Below are positions 34,904 through 43,086 of a stretch of DNA of 64,000 nt, piece after piece. Source of the DNA: Oceanospirillum beijerinckii DSM 7166 (GTDB lineage Bacteria > Pseudomonadota > Gammaproteobacteria > Pseudomonadales > Halomonadaceae); contig NZ_KE383828.1 in NCBI RefSeq assembly GCF_000422425.1, positions 62,001 to 126,000 of the forward strand, written 5' to 3'. The translations under genes and the position numbers were made by a program. Each line of letters starts with the position of its first letter. Position 1 is the first letter of the stretch. The notes beneath the pieces are model-generated. The model was given only the letters and a program-made list of their open reading frames with translations. It had not been told where the DNA came from and searched no databases.

Positions 34904-35824
34904 GTGAAAAAAACTTCCATCAACCCCGCACTTGTGGGCTATCTTTGTGCTTTAGCCGCCACTATTATCTGGTCTGGTAATTTTATCGTTGCCAGAGGGT
35001 TGATGGATACGATACCACCTATCGCATTAGCCTATTGGCGCTGGCTGGTCGCCATCACCTGTTTTCTACCTTTTGCATTAAAGCCAACCATTAAAGATTG
35101 GGCGATCATTCAAAGCCACCTTCCCTATCTTATGGTCTGTGCTTTACTTGGCGTTACCGCATTTAATACGCTGATCTATATCGCAAGCCATAGTACAACA
35201 GCGATCAATCTCTCTCTGATTGCTATTACATTCCCTATTTTCGTGATCATCCTGGCGCGCATCTTCCTGACAGAAGTGTTAAGCATGAACAAAATTCTGG
35301 GTATTATCCTGGTGATTTTTGGGGTCTTATTGCTGGTAAGTAAAGGTCAGCTTGATAACCTGTTGGCACTGACCCTGGCCAAGGGAGATATCTGGATGTT
35401 ACTCGCTTCTATTTGTTTTGCCGGGTACAGTATTCTAGTCAAATATAAACCTCAGGGACTGAGCAGCATAGCGTTCCAGTTTTCGACTTTTTTATTAGGT
35501 ATGTTGCTCCTGTTACCTTTCTATTTATGGGAAGCCCAGACTCACTCCTTTAGCATTACCCAAATGACAAGCTCAGGCCTCAGTGCCATTTTCTATGTCG
35601 GCTTTATGGCATCACTGGTTGCCTTTATCGTCTGGGGTCAGGCCATAGAAAAAATAGGGCCAACCCAGTCCTCAGTAACCTACTACACCTTACCTGTGTT
35701 TAGTGGTCTGGCTGCATTCCTGTTTTTGGGTGAACAAATCACAATGCTGCACTTCTTCAGTATGATTTTAATTATTGCAGGTGTTTTAATCGCAGCCCTG
35801 AGAAAGAAGCAGAGTCGTAATTAA
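34904..35824 (+). CDS. EamA-family (DMT) inner-membrane transporter
   Basis: 306 residues with ten hydrophobic helices in two repeated EamA halves: the first begins NPALVGYLCALAATIIWSGNFIVARGL and the second KGDIWMLLASICFAGYSILVK. Members export amino acids, metabolites or drugs; the substrate is unknown. GTG 34904 is preferred because AGGAG lies 6 bases upstream; the ATG at 34886 reads through that same ribosome site. It is a single gene. Confidence 0.87.
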   Translation: MKKTSINPALVGYLCALAATIIWSGNFIVARGLMDTIPPIALAYWRWLVAITCFLPFALKPTIKDWAIIQSHLPYLMVCALLGVTAFNTLIYIASHSTTAINLSLIAITFPIFVIILARIFLTEVLSMNKILGIILVIFGVLLLVSKGQLDNLLALTLAKGDIWMLLASICFAGYSILVKYKPQGLSSIAFQFSTFLLGMLLLLPFYLWEAQTHSFSITQMTSSGLSAIFYVGFMASLVAFIVWGQAIEKIGPTQSSVTYYTLPVFSGLAAFLFLGEQITMLHFFSMILIIAGVLIAALRKKQSRN

Positions 35825-35969
35825 CGAAAATAGAGTCCAGGCCTGCACTAAACTCATCCGCAAAACTACCTGAAGATAGGTCAAATACCGCTTAGTCGAG
35901 AAAAAGCTTTAAAATCAGATAGTAATTTATAGATTTTCGCGAATATTCCGGTATCCTAGCGCCTTTTTT

Positions 35970-35989
35970 GCAGGAATCTCTTCTCCTGC
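35970..35989 (+). promoter_or_regulatory. Inverted repeat in the leader of the 4-TM coiled-coil gene
   Basis: GCAGGA (35970-35975) pairs with TCCTGC (35984-35989) just before the start of the 4-TM coiled-coil gene. It could hide the AGGA ribosome-site-like sequence in a hairpin and limit translation. Confidence 0.3.
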
Positions 35990-35997
35990 AGCTCACT

Positions 35998-37059
35998 ATG
36001 GTCAGAGATAGCTATTCCGAAATGTTATACAACGACAAGTTACCCGTTCGATATCCCAAATCAACATTTGCTATGGTGGTTGTTTATTTCCTAACCAGTG
36101 CCTCAGTGCTGACCTCCATTTTCTTTTCTTTATTGCTGTTTTTATCCATCGATGATGATTGGGTGATGATGGCACTGTTTGGCAGCCTGGCGATCATCTT
36201 TGAGCTGGGTAAGTTTTTTGCGTGGTATGAGTTCGGCGAACGTCGCTCCAGAAAAAACTTTGGTGGTGCCCTCTCGGCATTGGTGTTTTACGGCATTCTG
36301 GCGGCCATCTCTATTGGCGGCTCCGTCGGTGGTATCAATAGTGCTACCAATAAAGCGCAAAATCATGTCAATGTACAGCAGGCTAAAGTGAATGCGTTCA
36401 ATCACCAGATTGAAACCATTGAACAACAGATTCAGCTGAACAATGAAGCGGCGAAAAAATATATTGAGATGAGCCGTATCGCCGTAGGTTTAAAACGCAT
36501 CCAGAGTGAAAATGAACAGCTGCGCCTGAAGCAGCAAAAGCTGGCCCAGGAGCGGGATAGCCTCCCCGTGGTAAGCCAGGGTTCAGTACTGGGGTTGATC
36601 GACAGTCTGGCCAGAGCGCTGAATATTGATACTCAATCTGCCAGGCTGGGACTGGTGGTTTTCCTGTCTGTACTACTGGACTTCTTTGCTGCATTCTTTA
36701 TTGGCCTGATTGGTGAGGAATATCGCTTCCGCCAGGGTTTTCGTCAGGTAAAACCCATTACCATCGATAACGATGATGAGCAGGATGCACCGAAACTGCT
36801 GACCCATCAGGTTGTTGTAGATGATAATGTGGAAGATGCTGTTGAAGTAGAAGACGTTATTGAACCGCCAAGCCTTTATCAGCAAGCAATTGATGCACTG
36901 GAAAATAATAAAGTCAGTTGTACCAAGAAAGCCCTGACTTCTTTCCTTAAGATTGACAGCGAAGAAACGGATGCCCTATTCAAGCGTTTTATGGATGAAG
37001 GTTTAGTGAGCCAGAAAGCCAATAAGCACTACTGCTGGCATGGTTTAAAAGTGGATTAA
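35998..37059 (+). CDS. Four-helix membrane protein with coiled coil and FtsK-gamma-like winged-helix tail
   Basis: 353 residues. Three membrane helices (about 22-50, 54-75, 91-112) are followed by a coiled coil (about 118-188, KVNAFNHQIETIEQQIQ), a fourth helix (about 214-240, GLVVFLSVLLDFFAAFFIGL), an acidic linker (about 257-290) and a C-terminal domain of about 60 residues starting SLYQQAIDAL. That domain follows the helix spacing and residues of the FtsK gamma winged-helix DNA-binding domain (LY..A...L, S...L...L.I, A..L...M...GLV), inferred by eye. A membrane anchor with a DNA-binding-like tail would tether DNA or another protein to the membrane. The start is probably ATG 35998; a TTG 10 codons earlier is in frame. 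Function is unknown. Confidence 0.6.
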   Translation: MVRDSYSEMLYNDKLPVRYPKSTFAMVVVYFLTSASVLTSIFFSLLLFLSIDDDWVMMALFGSLAIIFELGKFFAWYEFGERRSRKNFGGALSALVFYGILAAISIGGSVGGINSATNKAQNHVNVQQAKVNAFNHQIETIEQQIQLNNEAAKKYIEMSRIAVGLKRIQSENEQLRLKQQKLAQERDSLPVVSQGSVLGLIDSLARALNIDTQSARLGLVVFLSVLLDFFAAFFIGLIGEEYRFRQGFRQVKPITIDNDDEQDAPKLLTHQVVVDDNVEDAVEVEDVIEPPSLYQQAIDALENNKVSCTKKALTSFLKIDSEETDALFKRFMDEGLVSQKANKHYCWHGLKVD

Positions 37060-37102
37060 CCCCACCAGGTTCTAACGTGTTTACACTGTGAAACGATAGA
37101 TC

Positions 37103-37139
37103 AAACAAGAATGCGGCTTTTAAGGCCGCATTCTTGTTT
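37103..37139. terminator. Bidirectional Rho-independent terminator
   Basis: AAACAAGAATGCGGC (37103-37117) pairs perfectly with GCCGCATTCTTGTTT (37125-37139) around a 7-base loop; 15 base pairs with A/T runs on both ends. It lies between convergent genes, the 4-TM protein and the MFS exporter. Confidence 0.92.
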
Positions 37140-37177
37140 TCAGTCACTATCAGCTTCCAGGTTCAGGTCTTCTCAGG

Positions 37178-38395
37178 TCAATCATTACAGCGCAGTGGCT
37201 CCTGTACCGCAATATCTGATGCTGTAATATAGCGCTGCATGCTGATCCCCGCGCAAAACATCACTATTGCGATCACAGCAAACCCCCACTCTGTAATCTG
37301 CCAGTGAGCCAAAAAGGCGATAACGACATAGCCTAAACTCTGTGACAAAGTAGAAAACATCTTCAAGCCGCCATCAATTCTGCCCCTTTCATTGGTGTCA
37401 ATCACCAGGTTCATCTTATTAATCCGGGCAATACGGTTCAGTGCATTAAAGAATCCTATCAGTAATGTCATCACAACCAGAACCCAGGGTAGAGGTGCGA
37501 GCGTCATAATAGACAGCACAAAGGCGATGGTAAAAATAGCAGATAGCATTAATTTCTCATGGGAAAACCGGGTCATTAACATCACTACAGCCAAACCACA
37601 CATCATGGCACCAAAGCCATAACTTGATTTCCACAATGCAAACCACTCGCCACTGAAACCTTTATCAGCCAGAAAAATAGGGACCAACTTCACCAGATAC
37701 ATCAACACGGGATATGATAAGCATGACATCGCCAAAAATAGCATAAGTTTGGGCTGTCTCAGAAAGAGGGTCTTACTCTCGGTTAACTGCTTAATAAACC
37801 TTCTTTGATGATAATGACGAAGCTTCCTGCGATAAGGCATAAGAGCATAGCTTATTGCCCCCATTGAAGCGGCCAGACAGGCAAATAGTGCAAAATAGTG
37901 TATCGGCCAAAGTTCAAGTAGAAACACACCCAGGGCACCTGAAAGAAGCATTACGCCCTGCATCAATACTTCCTGATAACTACTGATTCTGGGATATTCC
38001 TCTTCAACAAAGTTTTCCTGAATAAATGCTCCGGTACAGTTCCAGGCGAGATCAACAGTCACCCAATAGATCAGCTGAGCACTTGCCATCATCAGAGTCG
38101 ACACTTCCCCATCGAGACTAGCTAGCATCAGCAAGAGTGCCGTTAAGGCTTGAGCAAGCTGAACACAGACCAATACATATTTTCGGGAAAAGCGATCAAT
38201 AGCAGTAGAAAAGATCGGAGTTAATAAAAATGACGCCAAAGTACAGACCAGGGCAATAAGTGCAACTAAGGTGGCGTTATCGCCTTGCTTTAGCATCAAC
38301 CAAGGCAAAGCCATCATGAACAGTCCCGTAGAGACACCTTCGAAAAAAAGCCCAGTTAATAGCCGGTAAACCCGAGCATCCTGCAAGAAAAACAT
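37178..38395 (-). CDS. MFS transporter, predicted SoxR-regulated exporter
   Basis: 405 residues with about twelve hydrophobic helices of the Major Facilitator fold. The region after helix 2 contains FLLTPIFSTAIDRFSRKYVLV, the characteristic D-R/K loop. The substrate is unknown. ATG 38395 has AGGAG 7-8 bases upstream; the frame extends 12 codons further. It is divergent from soxR, and its promoter is the SoxR-box promoter. SoxR typically activates exporters or redox genes when redox-cycling compounds are present, so this transporter may export such a compound, for example a pigment or antibiotic. Confidence 0.85.
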   Translation of the reverse strand: MFFLQDARVYRLLTGLFFEGVSTGLFMMALPWLMLKQGDNATLVALIALVCTLASFLLTPIFSTAIDRFSRKYVLVCVQLAQALTALLLMLASLDGEVSTLMMASAQLIYWVTVDLAWNCTGAFIQENFVEEEYPRISSYQEVLMQGVMLLSGALGVFLLELWPIHYFALFACLAASMGAISYALMPYRRKLRHYHQRRFIKQLTESKTLFLRQPKLMLFLAMSCLSYPVLMYLVKLVPIFLADKGFSGEWFALWKSSYGFGAMMCGLAVVMLMTRFSHEKLMLSAIFTIAFVLSIMTLAPLPWVLVVMTLLIGFFNALNRIARINKMNLVIDTNERGRIDGGLKMFSTLSQSLGYVVIAFLAHWQITEWGFAVIAIVMFCAGISMQRYITASDIAVQEPLRCND

Positions 38396-38430
38396 AGTCA
38401 AGCTCCTGTTAAATAAAGTACAGGAAGTCA

Positions 38431-38461
38431 CTTTAAAACCTCAGGTTAACTTGAGGTCAAG
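38431..38461 (-). promoter_or_regulatory. SoxR-box promoter of the MFS gene (19-bp spacer)
   Basis: On the minus strand, -35 TTGACC (38456-38461) and -10 TAAAGT (38431-38436) are 19 bases apart, two longer than normal. Between and over them lies CCTCAGGTTAACTTGAGG (plus strand 38440-38457), nearly identical to the E. coli SoxR box with its TTAA centre. SoxR is known to activate such overlong promoters by twisting the DNA. Confidence 0.9.
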
Positions 38462-38514
38462 CAGGGAATATGAGAAATTTATCGTTACTGACTGAAAGGC
38501 TGAAGGATAGAAAT

Positions 38515-39021
38515 ATGGTCGCCAGAAATAAACCTGACAATAGAGAAAAAGAGGCAAAAGCCGTAAAAAAGATCAAGCCTCAATCCTCTCTGTCTGTCGG
38601 TGCTGTAGCAGAAAGATCCGGGGTTAAAGTTTCTACTCTGCACTTTTACGAAGAAAAGGGCTTAATCACCAGCTGGCGTAATAACGGCAATCAACGACGT
38701 TACAACCGAGGCGTTCTGCGACGGGTAGCCGTAATTAAGACAGCACAGAAACTGGGCTTTACATTAGAAGAGATAAAGGCCGTATTAAAAGAGCTTCCAA
38801 CCAATAAGGCTCCAAACAAAGCGGATTGGCAGAAAATATCCGCCAGTTGGCGCAGCAGTATTGATGAGAGAATCCGGCAACTGACTCAGATGCGTGATGA
38901 ACTTGATCAGTGTATCGGCTGCGGCTGTCTGTCATTGGAATATTGTCCGATCCGAAATCCAGATGATGTGTTACAAACAGAGGGCACTGGCGCAGTACTC
39001 TGGCCTGGTACAAAAGAATGA
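38515..39021 (+). CDS. soxR: Redox-sensing transcriptional activator SoxR (MerR family)
   Basis: 168 residues. The N-terminal MerR winged helix begins SLSVGAVAERSGVKVSTLHFYEEKGLI, followed by a dimerisation helix and the [2Fe-2S] cluster motif C133-x2-C136-x-C138-x5-C144 (CIGCGCLSLEYC), diagnostic of SoxR. The cluster is oxidised by redox-cycling agents, turning on target promoters. ATG 38515 has AAGGA 8 bases upstream and gives a length near the family norm; an upstream ATG at 38470 gives 183 residues with a basic leader. It is divergent from the MFS gene, which carries the SoxR box. Confidence 0.93.
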   Translation: MVARNKPDNREKEAKAVKKIKPQSSLSVGAVAERSGVKVSTLHFYEEKGLITSWRNNGNQRRYNRGVLRRVAVIKTAQKLGFTLEEIKAVLKELPTNKAPNKADWQKISASWRSSIDERIRQLTQMRDELDQCIGCGCLSLEYCPIRNPDDVLQTEGTGAVLWPGTKE

Positions 39022-39120
39022 TTAGTATTGTAATTACTTGATCATAAAAAGGTTTTACGCTAAAAACTAAAGCCATCTATCGCTTTCTATCGAACACAGG
39101 AATTATCGGCAGGCTCCGTT

Positions 39121-39636
39121 ATGAAAAAAGAATCCTATCTCTCCTGGCCCAGCTATTTTATGTCCATTGCAGTACTGTCAGCTTTTCGTTCCAAGGACGC
39201 CAAAACCCAAAACGGGGCCTGTATTGCGGATAAGAACAATAAAGTGATCGGTATTGGCTACAATGGCCTTCCCACTGGCTGTGACGATAATGATCCCGAT
39301 TTTTGGGCTGATAACGATGATGATGTACTGCAATCAAAACATACCTACGTCGTTCACGCTGAACAGAATGCCATCTACAACTGCATGCTTAATGACTTCG
39401 AAGGTTCTACCATTTACGCAACCCAATTTCCCTGCCACTCCTGTGCGCAGGCCATTATTCAGGTTGGTATCTCAAAAGTGGTTTACCTGCGAAGAAAGGA
39501 AGGTGACAACCATGAGAAATATTTTCAGGCCGTGTGCAAAATGTTTGATCAGGCTGGCGTCTATTACCAGCAGATTGAAGATATCGAGGGCTTCGATCAG
39601 CAGTTCCTGGATGGTATTGTGAATTTAGCGCCTTAG
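39121..39636 (+). CDS. dCMP deaminase
   Basis: 171 residues of the zinc-dependent cytidine/deoxycytidylate deaminase family, which converts dCMP to dUMP for thymidylate synthesis. The zinc site is HAEQNAI and PCHSCAQAI; the N-terminus has the dCMP-deaminase SKDAKTQNGACI and GIGYNGLPTGCDD substrate loops. Length and motifs fit. It is a single gene convergent with cheB. Confidence 0.9.
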   Translation: MKKESYLSWPSYFMSIAVLSAFRSKDAKTQNGACIADKNNKVIGIGYNGLPTGCDDNDPDFWADNDDDVLQSKHTYVVHAEQNAIYNCMLNDFEGSTIYATQFPCHSCAQAIIQVGISKVVYLRRKEGDNHEKYFQAVCKMFDQAGVYYQQIEDIEGFDQQFLDGIVNLAP

Positions 39637-39654
39637 CCGCAGGCCCATAAACCA

Positions 39655-40743
39655 CTACGAGTAGGCCTTCATAATAATCTCAGGAATCAGCTGCAACGGA
39701 ACAATCTGATCTACAGCACCTAGTTTAACCGCTTCTTTAGGCATCCCATAAACTACACAGGTCTTCTCATCCTGAGCGAAGGTTTGGCTTCCGGCATTGT
39801 GCATCTCTTTCAGTCCACGGGCGCCATCATCCCCCATTCCGGTCATAATAATACCCACTGCATTGGGGCCAGCAGATTGTGCAACTGAGCGGAATAGCAC
39901 ATCAACAGATGGCCGGTGACGACTTACCAAAGGACCGTCTTTGATCTCTACGCGATATTGAGCGCCACTACGTCGCAGCAACATATGTTTACCACCGTTA
40001 GCAATCAGTACCTGACCAGGTATTACCCTATCGTTATTTTCCGCTTCTTTTACATTAACCCGACACAAACGATCCAGACGCTCTGAAAAAGCGGCGGTGA
40101 ATTGCTCCGGCATATGCTGAACGACCACAATACCTGGTGCATGACTGGGCAGCTGAGTTAAAACAGCCTCAAGAGCCTGTGTGCCGCCTGTAGATGTGCC
40201 TATAGCAATGATACGGTCAGTCGTCTCAAAAAACTGTTTTGGTGCTTTAGACGCCATAATAATCGCATCTGCTGTTAACTTGGGAGCAGGTTTAGTGGGA
40301 TGTTCTGTCCTGACTTTTGCCAGCCCTGTATTTACAGCCTGCATACGGGCAGCCGCAGCGGCTTTAATTGCATTGATCAGCTGCGCTTTGCTCTCCTCCA
40401 AAAAAACTTTTAGCCCCTCTTTGGGCTTGGTGATGATCTCTACCGCACCAGCAGACATCGCCTCCATCGTCACCTGAGCACCTTTGCCCGCAAGCGTAGA
40501 GCAAATTACTACGGGGGTTGGCCGTTCCGACATAATTTTCTTCAGAAAGGTAATACCATCCATTCGGGGCATCTCGATATCAAGAATAATAACATCGGGC
40601 CACTGAACCGCCATTTTTTTCATGGCAAAGATAGGATCAGGTGCCACAGCCATCACTTCAATGGCGGGATTATCACTCAATTGACGTGTTAACACCTGTC
40701 TGACAACTGCTGAGTCGTCCACTATAAGAACTTTGATGGTCAC
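39655..40743 (-). CDS. cheB: Chemotaxis response regulator protein-glutamate methylesterase CheB
   Basis: 362 residues. The receiver domain has Asp55 ([13 protein letters not shown]), followed by a linker and a methylesterase domain with catalytic Ser184 ([11 protein letters not shown]), His210 ([10 protein letters not shown]) and Asp near 305 ([11 protein letters not shown]). It removes methyl groups from receptor glutamates and deamidates glutamines when phosphorylated by CheA. It is last in the operon, after a 174-base gap from cheD that has no ORF. Confidence 0.95.
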   Translation of the reverse strand: MTIKVLIVDDSAVVRQVLTRQLSDNPAIEVMAVAPDPIFAMKKMAVQWPDVIILDIEMPRMDGITFLKKIMSERPTPVVICSTLAGKGAQVTMEAMSAGAVEIITKPKEGLKVFLEESKAQLINAIKAAAAARMQAVNTGLAKVRTEHPTKPAPKLTADAIIMASKAPKQFFETTDRIIAIGTSTGGTQALEAVLTQLPSHAPGIVVVQHMPEQFTAAFSERLDRLCRVNVKEAENNDRVIPGQVLIANGGKHMLLRRSGAQYRVEIKDGPLVSRHRPSVDVLFRSVAQSAGPNAVGIIMTGMGDDGARGLKEMHNAGSQTFAQDEKTCVVYGMPKEAVKLGAVDQIVPLQLIPEIIMKAYS

Positions 40744-40917
40744 CCGTTTAACACCCGATCTGAATTTTATTTACCAAACAGCTCACAGTTTTTTAAAAAA
40801 TTGTGTTGCGCATTCGCATACAGGTTTTCGATATTTAGATTTTATTTCATCCCCGGCACTGGCAGGAGTGGATAGAAATATTCATGTTGGCGTGTTTATA
40901 TTGCATCTGAAATACTT

Positions 40918-41520
40918 TTACCAGAACTGTATCGAATTCTCCTTCTTCTTTCTTTCCTGTTCGGATATCTCATGCTGGTAAAAACGTCGCTCTTCTTTAG
41001 CGAGGCCTTGTGCTTCTGATTGCCCGATACGTTTCATATAGACTGAAAAATCATTAGCCGCAAAGTGAATGATACGGCCAAAGTTACCCCCAAGATTGGA
41101 GCTAACCAAGGGAATCTTTTCATTGCTCAAGAATTCCGTAATAAAGCGGCAATTCACATCACCAATGGCAAAATGACTATCGCCTTGATTCACGCCCATC
41201 AGTACATTACTGCCACCAAATGCTTTAGCCTTTAACAGATGCCGATTGGCCCCTTTACGCTGCATGGCATTGATCAACAGTTCCGTGGCATGAATACCAT
41301 ACCGCCCCGCCTCTGATGCAATCAAGGGTATATCTCTACTATAACGCTTATTCGCCAGTAGAAAATGGTTCATACCGACAATATGATTCACCGGGTCCCA
41401 AAGGCAAGCAGACACACAGGAACCCAGTAACGTTGAAATAATTATATCTTCATCACTGACATAGTATTCACCGGGATCAATAATGAAACGCTTCTTTCCA
41501 GCATGACTGGCCAATCTCAT
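40918..41520 (-). CDS. cheD: Chemoreceptor glutamine deamidase CheD
   Basis: 200 residues. CheD converts receptor glutamines to glutamates. The catalytic cysteine is Cys35 (LLGSCVSACLWDP) and the histidine is His52 (GMNHFLLAN), in the family's order. The C-terminal 50 residues (KRIGQSEAQGLAKEERRFYQHE) are a charged extension. Its ATG overlaps the cheR stop by four bases (ATGA), so the two are coupled. Confidence 0.94.
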   Translation of the reverse strand: MRLASHAGKKRFIIDPGEYYVSDEDIIISTLLGSCVSACLWDPVNHIVGMNHFLLANKRYSRDIPLIASEAGRYGIHATELLINAMQRKGANRHLLKAKAFGGSNVLMGVNQGDSHFAIGDVNCRFITEFLSNEKIPLVSSNLGGNFGRIIHFAANDFSVYMKRIGQSEAQGLAKEERRFYQHEISEQERKKKENSIQFW

Positions 41521-42380
41521 AGTACTTTCCGGTAAATGGATGGCTTCAGCATAGTAACGCTATTGCTAATGCCATGCAGTGTCTCTGAATGGCTGACAAA
41601 CAGCAATCCCCCAGGCCTGAGATGATTTAACAGCTGATTGATTACCTTCACCTTGCCCTGATTGTCAAAATAGATCATGACATTACGAATAAAAATAACA
41701 TCGAATAATCCAATATCAGGCAAAGCCTCCATTAAATTAATTTGATGAAAGTAACAGCGAGAACGCAATGACCTGTCAATTAAAAACATCCCTTCTTGAG
41801 AACGAACACCTTTGAGGCAGTACTTATGCAATAATGCCTGAGGCATTTTTCCTGTTCTAGCCAGGGGATATATACCCCGGCGGCAACTCTGTAATACCTT
41901 AGAACTGATATCAGAGCCATGAACCTCCCAGGGGCTTTGACCCATAATATCTGCCAGCAGCATTGCCAGACTGTAGACCTCTTCACCAGAAGAGCAAGCG
42001 GCACTCCAGACTCTCAGACTGTGCGAGGATTTATATTCACTCAGCTGTTCTCGCAAAAAATCAAAATGTTGCGGTTCACGAAAGAAGTAGGTTTCGTTAG
42101 TGGTTAACAGATCCACCATAACCTGAAACTCTTCTGGGTATTTATTCGACTGTATTAATCGGTAATACTGGCTAAAATTTTTGAGAGAATAATGGGCGAC
42201 TCGTTTTGCCAAACGGCCAGCCACCAATGTTTTCTTTTCCGGCGACATGGCAATACCTGCCACATCATAGATCAGAGCTCTAAACCGATTAAACTCCCCC
42301 TCAGAGATGGGTTCTATAGCACCATAACCTGTTGACTGCATGGAAGCTGGCACTGTTGAAGATAGAGATGACTCAGACAT
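41517..42380 (-). CDS. cheR: Chemotaxis protein methyltransferase CheR
   Basis: 287 residues. An N-terminal helical domain (FNRFRALIYDVAGIAMSPEKKTLV) precedes the S-adenosylmethionine domain with LRVWSAACSSGEEVYSLAM (motif I) and FDVIFIRNVMIYFD. CheR methylates receptor glutamates. The family's beta-subdomain that grips receptor C-terminal pentapeptides should be present; two receptors of this operon end in DFERF. The stop overlaps cheD. Confidence 0.94.
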   Translation of the reverse strand: MSESSLSSTVPASMQSTGYGAIEPISEGEFNRFRALIYDVAGIAMSPEKKTLVAGRLAKRVAHYSLKNFSQYYRLIQSNKYPEEFQVMVDLLTTNETYFFREPQHFDFLREQLSEYKSSHSLRVWSAACSSGEEVYSLAMLLADIMGQSPWEVHGSDISSKVLQSCRRGIYPLARTGKMPQALLHKYCLKGVRSQEGMFLIDRSLRSRCYFHQINLMEALPDIGLFDVIFIRNVMIYFDNQGKVKVINQLLNHLRPGGLLFVSHSETLHGISNSVTMLKPSIYRKVL

Positions 42381-42499
42381 GCTGAAAACTCAGTTTCAAA
42401 CTCTGGAAACCTTCCAAAATACGCCTCTTGGTATTACCTTTGATGCCAATGGGACACCCTGGCTGTAAAAGGGAGGTGCGATCTGTCAAATTGATCTCA

Positions 42500-43057
42500 C
42501 TAAAGGGTGGTTGCTGAGCTCTGGTGCATCCTCTTCAGCTGCTCCAGGTTGGTGATCTGCTCATTGGATAAGATATTTTCAATATCAAGCAGGACAAAAA
42601 ATAATTCATCAACCCGTCCCATTGCTTTGATAAAACGGGTATCGATACCATCTCCCATGGCAGGGGCAGGTTGGATATGGTCCTGCGAAATTTCTACAAT
42701 TTCATTCACTGAATCCACCAGCATACCCACAACCTGGTACTGGTTATCACTCAGCGGAGTTTCAACCAGTACGATGCAACTACGTTTATCCAACTCACTT
42801 CTGCCTCGCTCCATGCGCGCAGCCAAGTCGATAACAGGCACAACAGCACCACGTAGGTTGATCACACCACGAATAAATTCGGGCATCATAGGAACGTCGG
42901 TCATCTCACTGACTTCAATAATTTCATTAACATCCAGGATGCCAACGGCAAAAGTCTCCCCTGCAATCAGAAAGGTCAGATATTGAGCGTTGCTCTCATC
43001 ATGACTCTCCTTGGTTTCTTCATATTCAATATTGTATCCCGTAATCAGTTCAGCCAC
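42500..43057 (-). CDS. cheW: Chemotaxis coupling protein CheW
   Basis: 185 residues with a CheW domain beginning QYLTFLIAGETFAVGILDVNEII, then NLRGAVVPVIDLAARM. CheW links receptors to CheA. The N-terminus carries 25 extra acidic residues. GTG 43057 is preferred because AGGAG is 7 bases upstream; ATG 43072 is in frame but has no ribosome site. It is one of two cheW genes of the operon, next to cheA. Confidence 0.93.
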   Translation of the reverse strand: MAELITGYNIEYEETKESHDESNAQYLTFLIAGETFAVGILDVNEIIEVSEMTDVPMMPEFIRGVINLRGAVVPVIDLAARMERGRSELDKRSCIVLVETPLSDNQYQVVGMLVDSVNEIVEISQDHIQPAPAMGDGIDTRFIKAMGRVDELFFVLLDIENILSNEQITNLEQLKRMHQSSATTL

Positions 43058-43086
43058 AGAGATGCTCCTCATATTGATTTGAAAAA

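Noticed and set aside
42507-42986. 159-codon plus-strand ORF opposite cheW
   Set aside because: Antisense shadow of the CheW reading frame; the minus-strand product is clearly CheW.
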